Shown here: positions 16,780 to 25,125 of the stretch, piece by piece | Position numbering within the stretch: position 1 is the first letter of the stretch | Layout: each line of letters opens with the position of its first letter | Assembly (NCBI RefSeq): GCF_008728635.1 | Contig: NZ_CP044285.1 | Span: forward strand, 2,914,001-2,978,000 | DNA from: Hymenobacter baengnokdamensis | GTDB lineage: Bacteria; Bacteroidota; Bacteroidia; Cytophagales; Hymenobacteraceae | DNA length: 64,000 bases | Direction of reading: 5' to 3' | Made by a program: the position numbers and the translations under genes | The notes under the pieces: model-generated | The model's database searches: none | Told to the model about the DNA's origin: nothing | The model's input: the letters and a program-made list of their open reading frames with translations, nothing else

Positions 16780-16856
16780 GTAGCGCGGACTCTGCGCGTC
16801 CGCGCGTGAGAACGTTCAGGTGAGTACCACGCGCGGACGCGCAGAGTCCACGCTAC
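16780..16856. repeat. Family A palindromic repeat, second copy
   Basis: Arms 16780-16808 and 16828-16856 are reverse complements over 29 bp with one mismatch; the arm begins GTAGCGCGGACTCTGCGCGT. It fills the gap between the M1 and M16 peptidase genes. The CTA at 16853-16855 in its right end is the complement of the M1 gene's stop codon. Confidence 0.9.
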
Positions 16857-19432
16857 ATGGCCAGCTTTTCGGCCCGAAACAGGTCGTCGGCCGCCTGCAA
16901 AAGCTTGGCCCGTAGCTGCGGGTTGTAGTTCGGGCGGGCGGCCAGAAAATCGCGCACCGTGCGCGCCGCCGTGGGCGTCTGGTAGCTGCCCAGGGTGCTC
17001 TGGAGCCAGCCGGCCGGGAAAAATATATCGCCCGTGAGCTGAATCTCTTCCAGCAGATTGAGGCTTTCGGGTAAGTATTTTTCCGAGGTAGCCGCCCGCA
17101 GCGGGTGGTGCAGATAGCCGAGGGCGCTCTGTACCCAGGCTTCCTTCTCGCGATTTTTCTCCTGCTTCAGCGAGGCAAAAAAGGCGTCGCGCGTTGCCAC
17201 GTCGGGCGACAGAGCCGGCATCAAAAACTCCAGCCGCTGGCGGCGGTCTACGTTGGTAATGCGGGCCAGTTGCTGCGGGAGAATGGGTTGCGGCGCAGCG
17301 TAGTCGCGCACGGCCAGCGCCAGGGCCAGCGCGGTGTAGTCGTCCTCGGTCAGCTTCACCAGGCCGGGCGCTTTCTGGCTTTGCCAGATGTCGTAGAGCC
17401 GCGCCTGGGCTTCCGGAGTCAGCGCAATGCTCTGGTAGGCTTTGAAATAGAGCTTTTGCTCGCCGGGCCGGGGCTGCTGCTGCATGGCCTGCCACAGCGC
17501 CTTTTCCATCGCCGGAGCCAGGGCCGTGCGCTGGGCGGGCTTCAGGAATTTCCAGTAAATATCGCTCAGCTGGCCGGTAAGTAGCTTGATATTGAGGTCG
17601 TTGGTTTCGTGCGCAGTCTGGGCGAGGTAGCGGTCGAGCAGCGGGCGTGGTGCGTAGCCCCGGCCATTGAGCATATTCTCAAAAAGTGCGATATAGGTGC
17701 TGGCGCGGGCTACCGGGTCGGAGAGCGTAGCCAGGTTGTCGGCCGCCTGCGGGGCCACCGGAAACACGCCGTAGCCCAGCCCCTGCGAGTTGAGCAGCAC
17801 GTAGCTGGGCGCCGGCTGGCCGGCGGGCAGTGGCAGGCTCACCACCCGCTGATTCATATTTACCGGCAGCTCGACGGGGCCGCCGGGGTACATCAATGTC
17901 ACCTCAAACTGCTGGGGCCAGAGGCGGTCCGAGCCGTCTTCGGCGTGCTGCCGGATAACGAGCTGCGTAGGCTGGCCTCCTTTCGGCGTTAGCTCGTAGT
18001 CGAACACCGGCCGGCCGGGCTGGTTTACCCACACCTGGTTCCAGGCTTGCAGGTCGGCGGGCGTGTGGGCGTCGAGAATAGTGATGAGGTCGGGCCAGGT
18101 GGCGTTGCCGTGGGCGTACTTTCTGAGGTATTCCTGCACGCCTTCCTGAAAGGGTTTTTCGCCCATCAGGCGCTCCAGCTGGCGCATCATAATGGGGGCT
18201 TTATGGTAAATAATATTCCCGTAGAGCGAGCCGGCATCCTGCAGATTCTCCAGCGGCTGCCGAATGGGGTTGGCCCCGGCGGTGCGGTCCACGGCGTAGG
18301 CGGTGGGGTAGTGGTCGGTCACGAACTTGAGCAGCTGCGCCGGGCCGGCCGAGGCCTCGGGGTTCATTTTGTCGGCCATGAAATTGGCAAACACCTCCTT
18401 CATCCACACGTCGTTGAACCACTGCATGGTCACGAGGTCGCCAAACCACATGTGGGCCGTTTCGTGGCCGATGAGGTTCTGGCGGGCCAGCAGCTGGTCC
18501 TTGGTCGCGCCCTCATCCAGAAACAGCGAAGAAGCTTTGTAGTCGATGTTGCCGACGTGCTCCATGCCGCCATACTGGAAGTCGGGAATGGCCGTAAAGT
18601 CGAACTTCTGGAAGGGAAACGCGATGCCCGTATAGTTTTCCAGAAAGGCCAGCGCCTCGCCGTGCAGCCGGAAAATAACGGGCACACTAAGCCGGATTTT
18701 GGTCGTGTCCGTTTCGCGGTGATAGAAATTCATCGGGCGCCCCGCCACGGTGCGCTGCACCGGCGTAAACCGGCCGGCGGCAAACGAAAAGAGGTAGGTA
18801 CTGATAGAATCGGAGGGCAGGAAATGGTAGGTTTTCTGCCCGTCGGCGCGCAGCGAGTCGTGCAGCGGCCCATTGGCCACGGCCTGCCAGGCGGCCGGCA
18901 CGGTCAGCGACAGCGTGATAGTTGCCTTCAGATTGGGCTGGTCGAATACCGGCAGTACCGTGCGGGCACGGTCAGGCACGAGCAGCGTGTAGAGGTAATC
19001 GGCGTTGCGGTTCAGCGATAAGTCGCCGGCATCCAGGCCGATGTGCACCACGTTGTGGCCGGCGCGCAGCGCGGCGGCGGGCAGCACCAGGTGCTCCTGC
19101 CGGTAGTCGAGGGCGGCCGGCTGGCCATTGATAGTGAGGCTGTGCAGCTGGCCGGCGGTGCCTTTAAAATCGAGCTGCACGGGCGCGTGGGTAGGCAGCA
19201 GATTAAACTGTATCGCTTCCTGTGCCCGCACCGGGGCGGCTTTGTCGGCGAGCACCGTCAGCTCCACCTCATACCGCACGCGGCTGATGGTTTGCTTGCG
19301 AAACTCGGCCAGCTCGCGGGCCACGCCGGGTACTACGGGCGGCGCGCTGGTGGTAGGATAGGTAGCGCGCTGGCAGGCGGCCGCGAGCAGCAGGCCGCTT
19401 AGCGCCCCATATTTACGGAAGTGAACCGGCAT
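16853..19432 (-). CDS. M1 family aminopeptidase, lipoprotein
   Basis: 859 residues. The N-terminus is a lipoprotein signal (LLLAAAC, Cys20), placing it on an envelope membrane. The exopeptidase motif is YGGMEHVGNIDY (GxMEN-like, with His for Asn) and the zinc motif is HETAH-x18-E in HETAHMWFGDLVTMQW followed by FNDVWMKE. Thr replaces the usual Leu/Ile in HExxH. The C-terminal 300 residues form the helical ERAP-like domain. It trims N-terminal residues from peptides in the periplasm. It is the first gene of the M1-M16-SRA-methyltransferase run; its stop codon lies inside the family A palindrome at 16780-16856. Confidence 0.93.
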   Translation of the reverse strand: MPVHFRKYGALSGLLLAAACQRATYPTTSAPPVVPGVARELAEFRKQTISRVRYEVELTVLADKAAPVRAQEAIQFNLLPTHAPVQLDFKGTAGQLHSLTINGQPAALDYRQEHLVLPAAALRAGHNVVHIGLDAGDLSLNRNADYLYTLLVPDRARTVLPVFDQPNLKATITLSLTVPAAWQAVANGPLHDSLRADGQKTYHFLPSDSISTYLFSFAAGRFTPVQRTVAGRPMNFYHRETDTTKIRLSVPVIFRLHGEALAFLENYTGIAFPFQKFDFTAIPDFQYGGMEHVGNIDYKASSLFLDEGATKDQLLARQNLIGHETAHMWFGDLVTMQWFNDVWMKEVFANFMADKMNPEASAGPAQLLKFVTDHYPTAYAVDRTAGANPIRQPLENLQDAGSLYGNIIYHKAPIMMRQLERLMGEKPFQEGVQEYLRKYAHGNATWPDLITILDAHTPADLQAWNQVWVNQPGRPVFDYELTPKGGQPTQLVIRQHAEDGSDRLWPQQFEVTLMYPGGPVELPVNMNQRVVSLPLPAGQPAPSYVLLNSQGLGYGVFPVAPQAADNLATLSDPVARASTYIALFENMLNGRGYAPRPLLDRYLAQTAHETNDLNIKLLTGQLSDIYWKFLKPAQRTALAPAMEKALWQAMQQQPRPGEQKLYFKAYQSIALTPEAQARLYDIWQSQKAPGLVKLTEDDYTALALALAVRDYAAPQPILPQQLARITNVDRRQRLEFLMPALSPDVATRDAFFASLKQEKNREKEAWVQSALGYLHHPLRAATSEKYLPESLNLLEEIQLTGDIFFPAGWLQSTLGSYQTPTAARTVRDFLAARPNYNPQLRAKLLQAADDLFRAEKLAM

Positions 19433-19463
19433 TGACTAGCAAAAACAGCTAAAGAATAATTCC

Positions 19464-19471
19464 CAAAACTA
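19464..19471 (-). promoter_or_regulatory. -7 promoter element for the M1 peptidase
   Basis: The complement reads TAGTTTTG, matching TAnnTTTG, 32 bp before the ATG at 19432. No -33 TTG at the right distance. Confidence 0.4.
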
Positions 19472-19484
19472 AGCGGCTATCGGC

Positions 19485-20204
19485 ATGGCTGACCTCGCAG
19501 CCCCCCTACGTATGTACCCGCTCGGCGACGCGGCCCTGGTGCTGGAGCTCGGCCAGGCTATCGACCCGGCTACCCACCGCCTCATTCAGGCCTTCGCCCG
19601 GCTGCTCGACCAGCACCCGCTGCCCGGCCTGCGCGAATACGTGCCGGCCTTCACCACGCTTACGGTGTATTACGATTGCCGGGCGCTGCCTCAGGCCAGT
19701 GGCTTACCGCCCTACGAGCAGGTAGCCAGCTACTTATCAGCCCTATTGCCGGCTGCCCGGGCTGCCGCCATGGAGTATGCGCCCGGCGCACTCGTGGAAA
19801 TCCCGGTTTGCTACGGCGGCGAGTTTGGGCCCGATTTGGAGGTAGTGGCGCAGCACGCGCAAGTAACAGCTAAAGAGGTGATTGCCCTCCATGCCCATGC
19901 CGAGTACCTGGTGTACATGGTTGGTTTTGCGCCCGGCTTTCCCTACCTCGGCGGGCTCGATGCGCAGCTGGCTACCCCGCGCCGCGCCCAGCCCCGGCCG
20001 CTGGTGCCGGCCGGCGCGGTGGGTATTGCCGGTATGCAAACGGGCATCTATTCGCTGCCTACGCCGGGTGGCTGGCAGCTCATCGGGCGCACGCCGCTGC
20101 GGCTGTTCGATGCCGGCCGCGCCCAGCCCAGTCTCCTGAAGGCGGGCCAGCGGCTGCGCTTTGTACCCATTTCGCAGGCTGATTTTCAGCGGCTGGCTTC
20201 ATGA
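19485..20204 (+). CDS. pxpB: 5-oxoprolinase subunit B (KipI family)
   Basis: 239 residues. Family marks are YPLGDAALVLELG at the start, the GFAPGFPYLGGLDAQL segment in the middle and PAGAVGIAGMQTGIYSLPTPGGW, then GRTPLRLFD near the C-terminus. PxpB works with PxpC and PxpA to hydrolyse 5-oxoproline (pyroglutamate) to glutamate with ATP. The stop overlaps the pxpC start by 4 bp (ATGA), so the two subunits are translationally coupled. The gene is divergent from the M1 peptidase with only 52 bp between starts. Confidence 0.93.
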   Translation: MADLAAPLRMYPLGDAALVLELGQAIDPATHRLIQAFARLLDQHPLPGLREYVPAFTTLTVYYDCRALPQASGLPPYEQVASYLSALLPAARAAAMEYAPGALVEIPVCYGGEFGPDLEVVAQHAQVTAKEVIALHAHAEYLVYMVGFAPGFPYLGGLDAQLATPRRAQPRPLVPAGAVGIAGMQTGIYSLPTPGGWQLIGRTPLRLFDAGRAQPSLLKAGQRLRFVPISQADFQRLAS

Positions 20205-21214
20205 ATATCAGCGTGCTGAAACCCGGTCTGCTTACCACCGTGCAGGACCAGGGCCGGTTTGGCTACCAGCAGGCTGGGTTGGTAGTAAGCGGCGCGCTCG
20301 ACGCCGTGGCGCTATGCACTGCCAACCTGCTGGTGGGCAACCCCGAAACTGCCGCCGGCCTCGAATGCACCCTGCGCGGCCCCACGCTGCGCTTTGAGAC
20401 GGACGCGCTGCTGGCCCTGACCGGGGCCGACCTGGCCGCCAGCATCAACGGCCAGCCGGTGCCCACCAGCCGGCCGGTGGCCGTGCGGGCTGGTACGGTC
20501 CTGGCATTTGGTGCGCCTCCGCGGGGCGGCCGGGCGTATCTGGCCGTAGCCGGCGGCGTGGCCGTGCCAGTCGTGCTGGGCAGTCGCGCTACGTATCTGC
20601 GGGCCGCGCTAGGCGGTTTCCAGGGCCGGGCGTTGCGGGCCGGAGATGAGCTGCCGGTAGGAGAGTGGTCGGCCACCGGCGTGCGCCTGTTTGCGGCGTT
20701 GCGGCCCGCAAACCTCCGTGGCTGGGCGGCGGCAAGCTGGTGGGCCCATGTCACCCCGCCCCGAGCCCAACCTGCCGATGCGCTGCTGGTGCGGGCGCTG
20801 CCTGGGCCGGAATATGAGCAGTTTACCCCCGAAAGTCAGCAAAATTTCTGGGCGCAGACTTTCGGCGTAACTACCGAAGCTGACCGCATGGGCTGCCGCC
20901 TGAGTAGCCCGGCCCTCACCCGGCACACCGCCGCTGAGCTGCTGTCGAGCGCCGTTACGTTTGGCACGGTGCAGGTGCCAGCCGGGGGCCAGCCCATTGT
21001 GCTGCTGGCCGATTGCCAGACCACCGGCGGCTACCCGCGCCTGGCCCAGGTTATCTCGGCCGATTTGGGCCGCCTGGCGCAGGCGCTGCCCGGCACCCGC
21101 CTGCGCTTTCAGGTAATTACCCTCGCCGAGGCGCAGGCGCTGTATCTTGCGCAGCAGCAGCGGCTGCGGGCCTTGCGGAGCACCATTCAGCTGAGATTAA
21201 TATATGATAAATAA
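20201..21214 (+). CDS. pxpC: 5-oxoprolinase subunit C (KipA family)
   Basis: 337 residues with the biotin-dependent carboxylase-like (KipA) layout: LKPGLLTTVQDQGRFGYQQA at the start, LVVSGALDAVALCTANLLVG, LALTGADLAASINGQPV, GRAYLAVAGGVAVPVVLGSR, and DRMGCRLSSPALTRHT then ADCQTTGGYPRLAQVISADL. It is the partner of PxpB in 5-oxoprolinase. It starts inside the last codons of pxpB; 57 bp of A/T-rich sequence with a small dyad (AATATAT/ATATATT near 21199-21220) separate it from pxpA. Confidence 0.93.
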   Translation: MNISVLKPGLLTTVQDQGRFGYQQAGLVVSGALDAVALCTANLLVGNPETAAGLECTLRGPTLRFETDALLALTGADLAASINGQPVPTSRPVAVRAGTVLAFGAPPRGGRAYLAVAGGVAVPVVLGSRATYLRAALGGFQGRALRAGDELPVGEWSATGVRLFAALRPANLRGWAAASWWAHVTPPRAQPADALLVRALPGPEYEQFTPESQQNFWAQTFGVTTEADRMGCRLSSPALTRHTAAELLSSAVTFGTVQVPAGGQPIVLLADCQTTGGYPRLAQVISADLGRLAQALPGTRLRFQVITLAEAQALYLAQQQRLRALRSTIQLRLIYDK

Positions 21215-21271
21215 TATATTATGCCTCGCTTTCTCATCGAGTCCGAACGTTAATCTTTCACTAGCGCAACC

Positions 21272-22051
21272 ATGCCTTCTGTTGATTTAAACTGTGATAT
21301 GGGCGAAAGCTTCGGGGCCTGGACGCTGGGCCAAGACGCCGAAATAATGCCGCTTATCACCTCTGCCAACGTCGCCTGTGGGTTTCATGCCGGCGACCCC
21401 GGCGTGATGCGCCAGACCGTGCAACTGGCCCTGCGCCACGGCGTGGCCATCGGCGCGCACCCCGGCCTGCCCGACCTGGTAGGCTTTGGCCGCCGCAACC
21501 TGGACATTTCGCCCCAGGAAGCCTTCGATATGACGGTGTACCAGCTCGGGGCGCTGGCCGCCGTGGTGCGGGCCGAAGGTGGCCAGCTGCATCACCTCAA
21601 GCCCCACGGCGCGCTCTACAACATGGCCGCTACCAATGCCAAGTTAGCCGAGAGTATCGCCGAAGCCATCTACAAAGTGCAGCCTGAGCTGAAGCTCTAC
21701 GGCCTGGCCGGCTCCGAGCTGACCAAAGCCGGCGAAAAAATCGGCCTCAAAACCGCGCACGAAGTATTTGCCGACCGCACCTACCAGCACGACGGCACGC
21801 TTACGCCCCGCCGCCAGCCCGACGCCCTCATTACCAGCGCCGACGCGGCCATTGCCCAGGTGCTGCGCATGGTGCAGGGGGGCTGGGTGCGCACCCAGCA
21901 GGGGCCGGAGGTGGCCATCCGGGCTGATACCGTGTGCCTGCACGGCGACGGCGCCCACGCCCTGGACTTTGCCCGGCAGCTGCGCACGGCGCTGGCCCAA
22001 GCCGCCATCGAGGTGCGTGCTACCCCCGCCGTTGCGCCCAGCGCCCGATGA
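21272..22051 (+). CDS. pxpA: 5-oxoprolinase subunit A (LamB/YcsF family)
   Basis: 259 residues, full length. Opens with [14 protein letters not shown], then [33 protein letters not shown] and [11 protein letters not shown], all typical of the YcsF family, whose fold resembles polysaccharide deacetylases. It is the third part of the ATP-dependent 5-oxoprolinase, which returns pyroglutamate formed from glutamine or glutathione breakdown to glutamate. The stop overlaps the transporter start (ATGA at 22048-22051). Confidence 0.95.
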   Translation: MPSVDLNCDMGESFGAWTLGQDAEIMPLITSANVACGFHAGDPGVMRQTVQLALRHGVAIGAHPGLPDLVGFGRRNLDISPQEAFDMTVYQLGALAAVVRAEGGQLHHLKPHGALYNMAATNAKLAESIAEAIYKVQPELKLYGLAGSELTKAGEKIGLKTAHEVFADRTYQHDGTLTPRRQPDALITSADAAIAQVLRMVQGGWVRTQQGPEVAIRADTVCLHGDGAHALDFARQLRTALAQAAIEVRATPAVAPSAR

Positions 22052-23232
22052 AGCTGAGGTTTCGTACGCTCGGCGGGGCCAGTCTGGGCGCTGCTTTTCT
22101 GATGGCCAACTCGTCCATCGGCCCGGGGTTTCTGACCCAGACCACCGTGTTTACCCAGCAGCTGCTCACCAGCTTTGGGTTTGTGATTCTGGTATCGGTG
22201 CTGCTTGATGTGGGCGCGCAGCTCAATACCTGGCGCGTACTCACGGTGAGTGGCTTGCGGGCCCAGGACCTGGCCAACCGCCTGCTGCCGGGGCTGGGCT
22301 ACTTCCTGGCGGGCATGGTTATTCTGGGCGGCTTCGCCTTCAACATCGGCAATATTGCCGGCTGCGGGCTGGGCCTGAATGTGCTCACCGGCCTCTCGTA
22401 CGAGCAGGGCGCCCTTATCAGCTGCGGGGTGGCCCTGCTGCTGTTCTGGGTGCGCGAAGTCGGCAGGATGCTCGACGGCTTTACCAAGGTTCTGGGGACG
22501 GTCAAGATTCTGCTCACGCTGGGAATTGCCTTCAGCGCGCACCCGCCGCTGCTGCAGGCGCTGCACCATACCCTGCTGCCGGCCAGGGTAAGCGCGGCGG
22601 CCATTGTCACCATTGTGGGCGGCACGGTGGGCGGCTACATCACGTTTTCGGGCGCCCACCGCCTGCTCGATGCCGGTATAAAAGGCCTTGGTAGCCAGGC
22701 CGAAGTGACGCGCAGCGCCGTCAGCGGCATCGTTATTTCCACCATTATGCGGTTTGTGCTCTTCCTGGCCATTGTGGGGGTGCTGAGCCACGGGGCCGTG
22801 CTGCAAGCCGACAACCCGGCGGCGGGGGTGTTCCGGTCGGCGGCGGGCGAGGTGGGCTTCCGCATATTCGGCATAATATTGTGGAGCGCGGCCATTTCCT
22901 CCGTAGTGGGCGCGGCCTACACGTCGGTGTCATTTTTCAAGACGTTTCACCCCGTATTCGAGCGCTACGAGCGGGCCTGCATTTCGGTGTTTATCGTGTT
23001 GTCAACCAGTATATTCGTGCTGGTTGGCAAGCCTGCTCAGCTGCTCATTTTTGCCGGCGCCATCAACGGGCTGATACTGCCCATCGCCCTCGCCATTGTA
23101 CTCGTAGCCGCCGCCAGTTCCCGCCTCATGGGCAGCTACCGCCACCCGCGCTGGATGCTGGCCGCCGGCTGGCTGGTGGTGCTCATAATGGGTAGCCTCA
23201 GCGTGCGGGCCATCTGGGAGCAGCTGGCTTAG
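22048..23232 (+). CDS. NRAMP-like transporter of the 5-oxoprolinase operon (YcsG type)
   Basis: 394 residues with about eleven membrane segments. The start at 22048 is chosen over the longer frame (21934) because it overlaps the pxpA stop by 4 bp and opens [20 protein letters not shown], a normal first helix. The fold is NRAMP/APC-like, but helix 1 reads [12 protein letters not shown] where metal carriers have DPGN, and helix 6 ([17 protein letters not shown]) lacks the MPH motif. Its place as last gene of the pxp operon suggests uptake of 5-oxoproline or a related acid rather than Mn2+/Fe2+; that is inference. Confidence 0.85.
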   Translation: MKLRFRTLGGASLGAAFLMANSSIGPGFLTQTTVFTQQLLTSFGFVILVSVLLDVGAQLNTWRVLTVSGLRAQDLANRLLPGLGYFLAGMVILGGFAFNIGNIAGCGLGLNVLTGLSYEQGALISCGVALLLFWVREVGRMLDGFTKVLGTVKILLTLGIAFSAHPPLLQALHHTLLPARVSAAAIVTIVGGTVGGYITFSGAHRLLDAGIKGLGSQAEVTRSAVSGIVISTIMRFVLFLAIVGVLSHGAVLQADNPAAGVFRSAAGEVGFRIFGIILWSAAISSVVGAAYTSVSFFKTFHPVFERYERACISVFIVLSTSIFVLVGKPAQLLIFAGAINGLILPIALAIVLVAAASSRLMGSYRHPRWMLAAGWLVVLIMGSLSVRAIWEQLA

Positions 23233-23238
23233 CGAGCT

Positions 23239-24315
23239 TTACCTCATTCGCCAGGCGCGCGCCTCGGCCAGCGCCGCCAGCAGTTGCGGCGTTTCAATCT
23301 CCAGCGCGCAGCGAAAATGACCCAGCGGACAGCGGGCGTGCCCGTGCAGCCCGCACGGTCGGCAAGCCAGCGGCCCCGGATGCTCCACAATGCGCGAAAA
23401 CGTGCTCAGCGGCCCAAACCCGAACGCCGGCACCGTAGAGCAGAAAATAGCGCACACCGGCGCATCCACGGCCGAGCACAAGTGCAGCGGGGCCGAGTCG
23501 TTCACGTAGTTCAGCACCGCCCCGCGCATTAGCGCCGCCGAAGCCAATAGGGATAATTTTCCTGATAGATTGACCACGCCCGGTCGGTTGGCCGCCTGCG
23601 CCAGCCGCTCGCAGGCCGCCGTGTCGGGCGGGCCGCCGAGCAGGTACACCGGCAAATCGGCGGGCAGGGCGGCCAGTAATTCCAGCCACTTTTCCTCCGG
23701 GTATTGCTTGGTAAACCATACCGAAGTGGGCGCCAGGCAGAGGTATTCGCCCACGGCTGCGTAGGCTGCAGCGGCGGCCTCATCGGCGGGCGTGGGGTAG
23801 AGCTTGGGCTTAGAATTAAAAATGAGTGTTGAGCCTACATTTTCTGTTGACTCAGCACGCGTATTTTTAATTTTTAATTTTTCATTTTTAAGTAAAAAAA
23901 GGTTGCGCGTCACCTCGTGCGTGCCATCGCCGATAACGTGCGGCACGCGCCGCGTGAAAAACCGACTGAATGGGTTCTCGGCAAAGCCCACCCGCTCGGC
24001 CGCGCCCGAAAACGCCGTGAGAAACCCCGTGCTGGCAAAGCGCTGCAACGTCACCACACGGCCGTATTTCTCCCGCCGAATCTGATTAAGCAGGCGCAGC
24101 AGATTCGGGTACTTGCTGGTTTTCTTATCCCAGATTAATACGCGACGAATGTGCGGATTGCCAGCCAGCAAGCCTTCATTGCCGCGTCGCACCAGCACAT
24201 CGAGCGGCCGGCCCGGCTCGTGCTGCGCCAGGTACTCAACCAGCGCCGTGGCCAGAATAACATCGCCAATAAAGGCCGTTTGGATGAGCAGGGTGGCCAG
24301 GGGTGAGTCAGACAT
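23239..24315 (-). CDS. Glycosyltransferase family 9 (heptosyltransferase-like)
   Basis: 358 residues from ATG 24315, preferred over 24369 because the N-terminal Rossmann strand starts LATLLIQTAFIGDVILATAL and a -7 element lies just upstream. The C-domain has the ADP-heptose transferase features LCLAPTSVWFTKQYP and LNYVNDSAPLHLCSAVDAPV with CRPCGLHGHARCPLGHFRC near the end (several cysteines). It would add a sugar to lipopolysaccharide or another surface glycan. An A/T-rich stretch at 23811-23900 inserts about 25 residues (KNEKLKIKNTRAES...) into the inter-domain linker without breaking the frame. It is convergent with the transporter gene, 6 bp apart. Confidence 0.88.
   Translation of the reverse strand: MSDSPLATLLIQTAFIGDVILATALVEYLAQHEPGRPLDVLVRRGNEGLLAGNPHIRRVLIWDKKTSKYPNLLRLLNQIRREKYGRVVTLQRFASTGFLTAFSGAAERVGFAENPFSRFFTRRVPHVIGDGTHEVTRNLFLLKNEKLKIKNTRAESTENVGSTLIFNSKPKLYPTPADEAAAAAYAAVGEYLCLAPTSVWFTKQYPEEKWLELLAALPADLPVYLLGGPPDTAACERLAQAANRPGVVNLSGKLSLLASAALMRGAVLNYVNDSAPLHLCSAVDAPVCAIFCSTVPAFGFGPLSTFSRIVEHPGPLACRPCGLHGHARCPLGHFRCALEIETPQLLAALAEARAWRMR
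23811..23900. repeat. A/T-rich repeat inserted in-frame in glycosyltransferase gene
   Basis: The stretch carries repeated AATTTTTAATTTTTCATTTT and an inverted partner (TTAGAATTAAAAATGA at its other end). It is far richer in A/T than the gene around it. The same kind of AATTAAAAA repeat occurs at 29831-29857 and 29890-29925. Confidence 0.6.
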
Positions 24316-24325
24316 AATCGAGCCC

Positions 24326-24333
24326 CAAAGGTA
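24326..24333 (-). promoter_or_regulatory. -7 promoter element for glycosyltransferase gene
   Basis: The complement reads TACCTTTG, an exact TAnnTTTG match ending 10 bp before the ATG at 24315. The transcript would start about five bases before the start codon, so it would be nearly leaderless. Confidence 0.5.
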
Positions 24334-24377
24334 GGCTTGGGATAAAAACCACTGCGGCTGCCTCTCCAAGCAAGTTT

Positions 24378-25010
24378 TTATGGAATGTCGTAATTGATAT
24401 CCGACTCATTATGGGTGTAGAAGTAGGCATAGTTGGCGCACATCTGCTCCCAGCCGGCTTCGGTGCTGAATTTTTCGTGCAGTACATCTTCCCACGCCAG
24501 GCGCATCTGGCGGGCGCACACCAGCGGCCGCACCTGCCCAATGCCCGCGCCTAGCCCCGGAATAGATATGCGGTGCACCTTGTCGCTCACCAACTCGCCG
24601 GTGGCTAGCTTGCCGTAGCGTAGTAGCAGCAACACGGCTTTCATACTTTGGTACACGTTGGGCCCCCGCGTAATGGTCATGGGCGTGCGCATGGTGGGGG
24701 CCGCAATCAAGTAGGGAAACAGGCTGTGGCCGGTGGGCAGCAGCTCGGCCTGACCTACCAGTAATTCGCCATAGTATTTATCGCGAATAATGCGCTGCAA
24801 GTCCTTCTCTAAGTGCCAGCCCAGGTGCTTGGAAATGGCAAAGTCAATGCCGCCATTCATGTAGCCGAAGCTGTTGGCGGGGCTGACGAGCGCGTCGGCC
24901 GGATAATCGAAAATTGAGCCGTGATGAATGCTGACCTGCGGCACATCAGCAAAGACTTTATTCCAGGCGTCGGTTATTTCTTGGTTGGTATCAACGAGTT
25001 GTAAGTGCAT
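24378..25010 (-). CDS. Macro-domain (ADP-ribose-binding) protein
   Basis: 210 residues. The middle of the protein has the macro-domain pattern: VSIHHGSIFDYPADALVSPA then NSFGYMNGGIDFAISKHLGW (the NxxxxxxGG loop that holds ADP-ribose), and later RISIPGLGAGIGQVRP in place of the usual GIFGY loop. The remainder (TMRTPMTITRG, QMRLAWEDVL) matches a subgroup of single-domain macro proteins. Possible roles are removal of ADP-ribose from proteins or hydrolysis of ADP-ribose derivatives. No ADP-ribosyltransferase gene is nearby, so the target is unknown. Confidence 0.85.
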   Translation of the reverse strand: MHLQLVDTNQEITDAWNKVFADVPQVSIHHGSIFDYPADALVSPANSFGYMNGGIDFAISKHLGWHLEKDLQRIIRDKYYGELLVGQAELLPTGHSLFPYLIAAPTMRTPMTITRGPNVYQSMKAVLLLLRYGKLATGELVSDKVHRISIPGLGAGIGQVRPLVCARQMRLAWEDVLHEKFSTEAGWEQMCANYAYFYTHNESDINYDIP

Positions 25011-25069
25011 GCAAGGGAGTTAGGCCGCGCTAAAGTACTACGCTGCGCACCGCGTGCCGCGTACAACGC

Positions 25070-25103
25070 AAAAGAGCCGCTCTCCCGAAGGAAAACGGCT
25101 CTT
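25070..25103 (-). terminator. Terminator after mdh
   Basis: On the minus strand AAGAGCCG ... CGGCTCTTTT forms an outer stem with an inner TCC-TTCG-GGA loop and ends in T4. It lies 22 bp past the mdh stop. Confidence 0.75.
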
Positions 25104-25125
25104 ATAAATTGGTACCTTAGAAAAC

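Noticed and set aside
21196..21223. Recurring ATAATATATT motif (near 1088, 9402, 21207 and 43760) as a possible regulator site
   Set aside because: It appears only in short A/T-rich gaps or gene starts, at no fixed distance from genes, and has too little information to separate from base composition.
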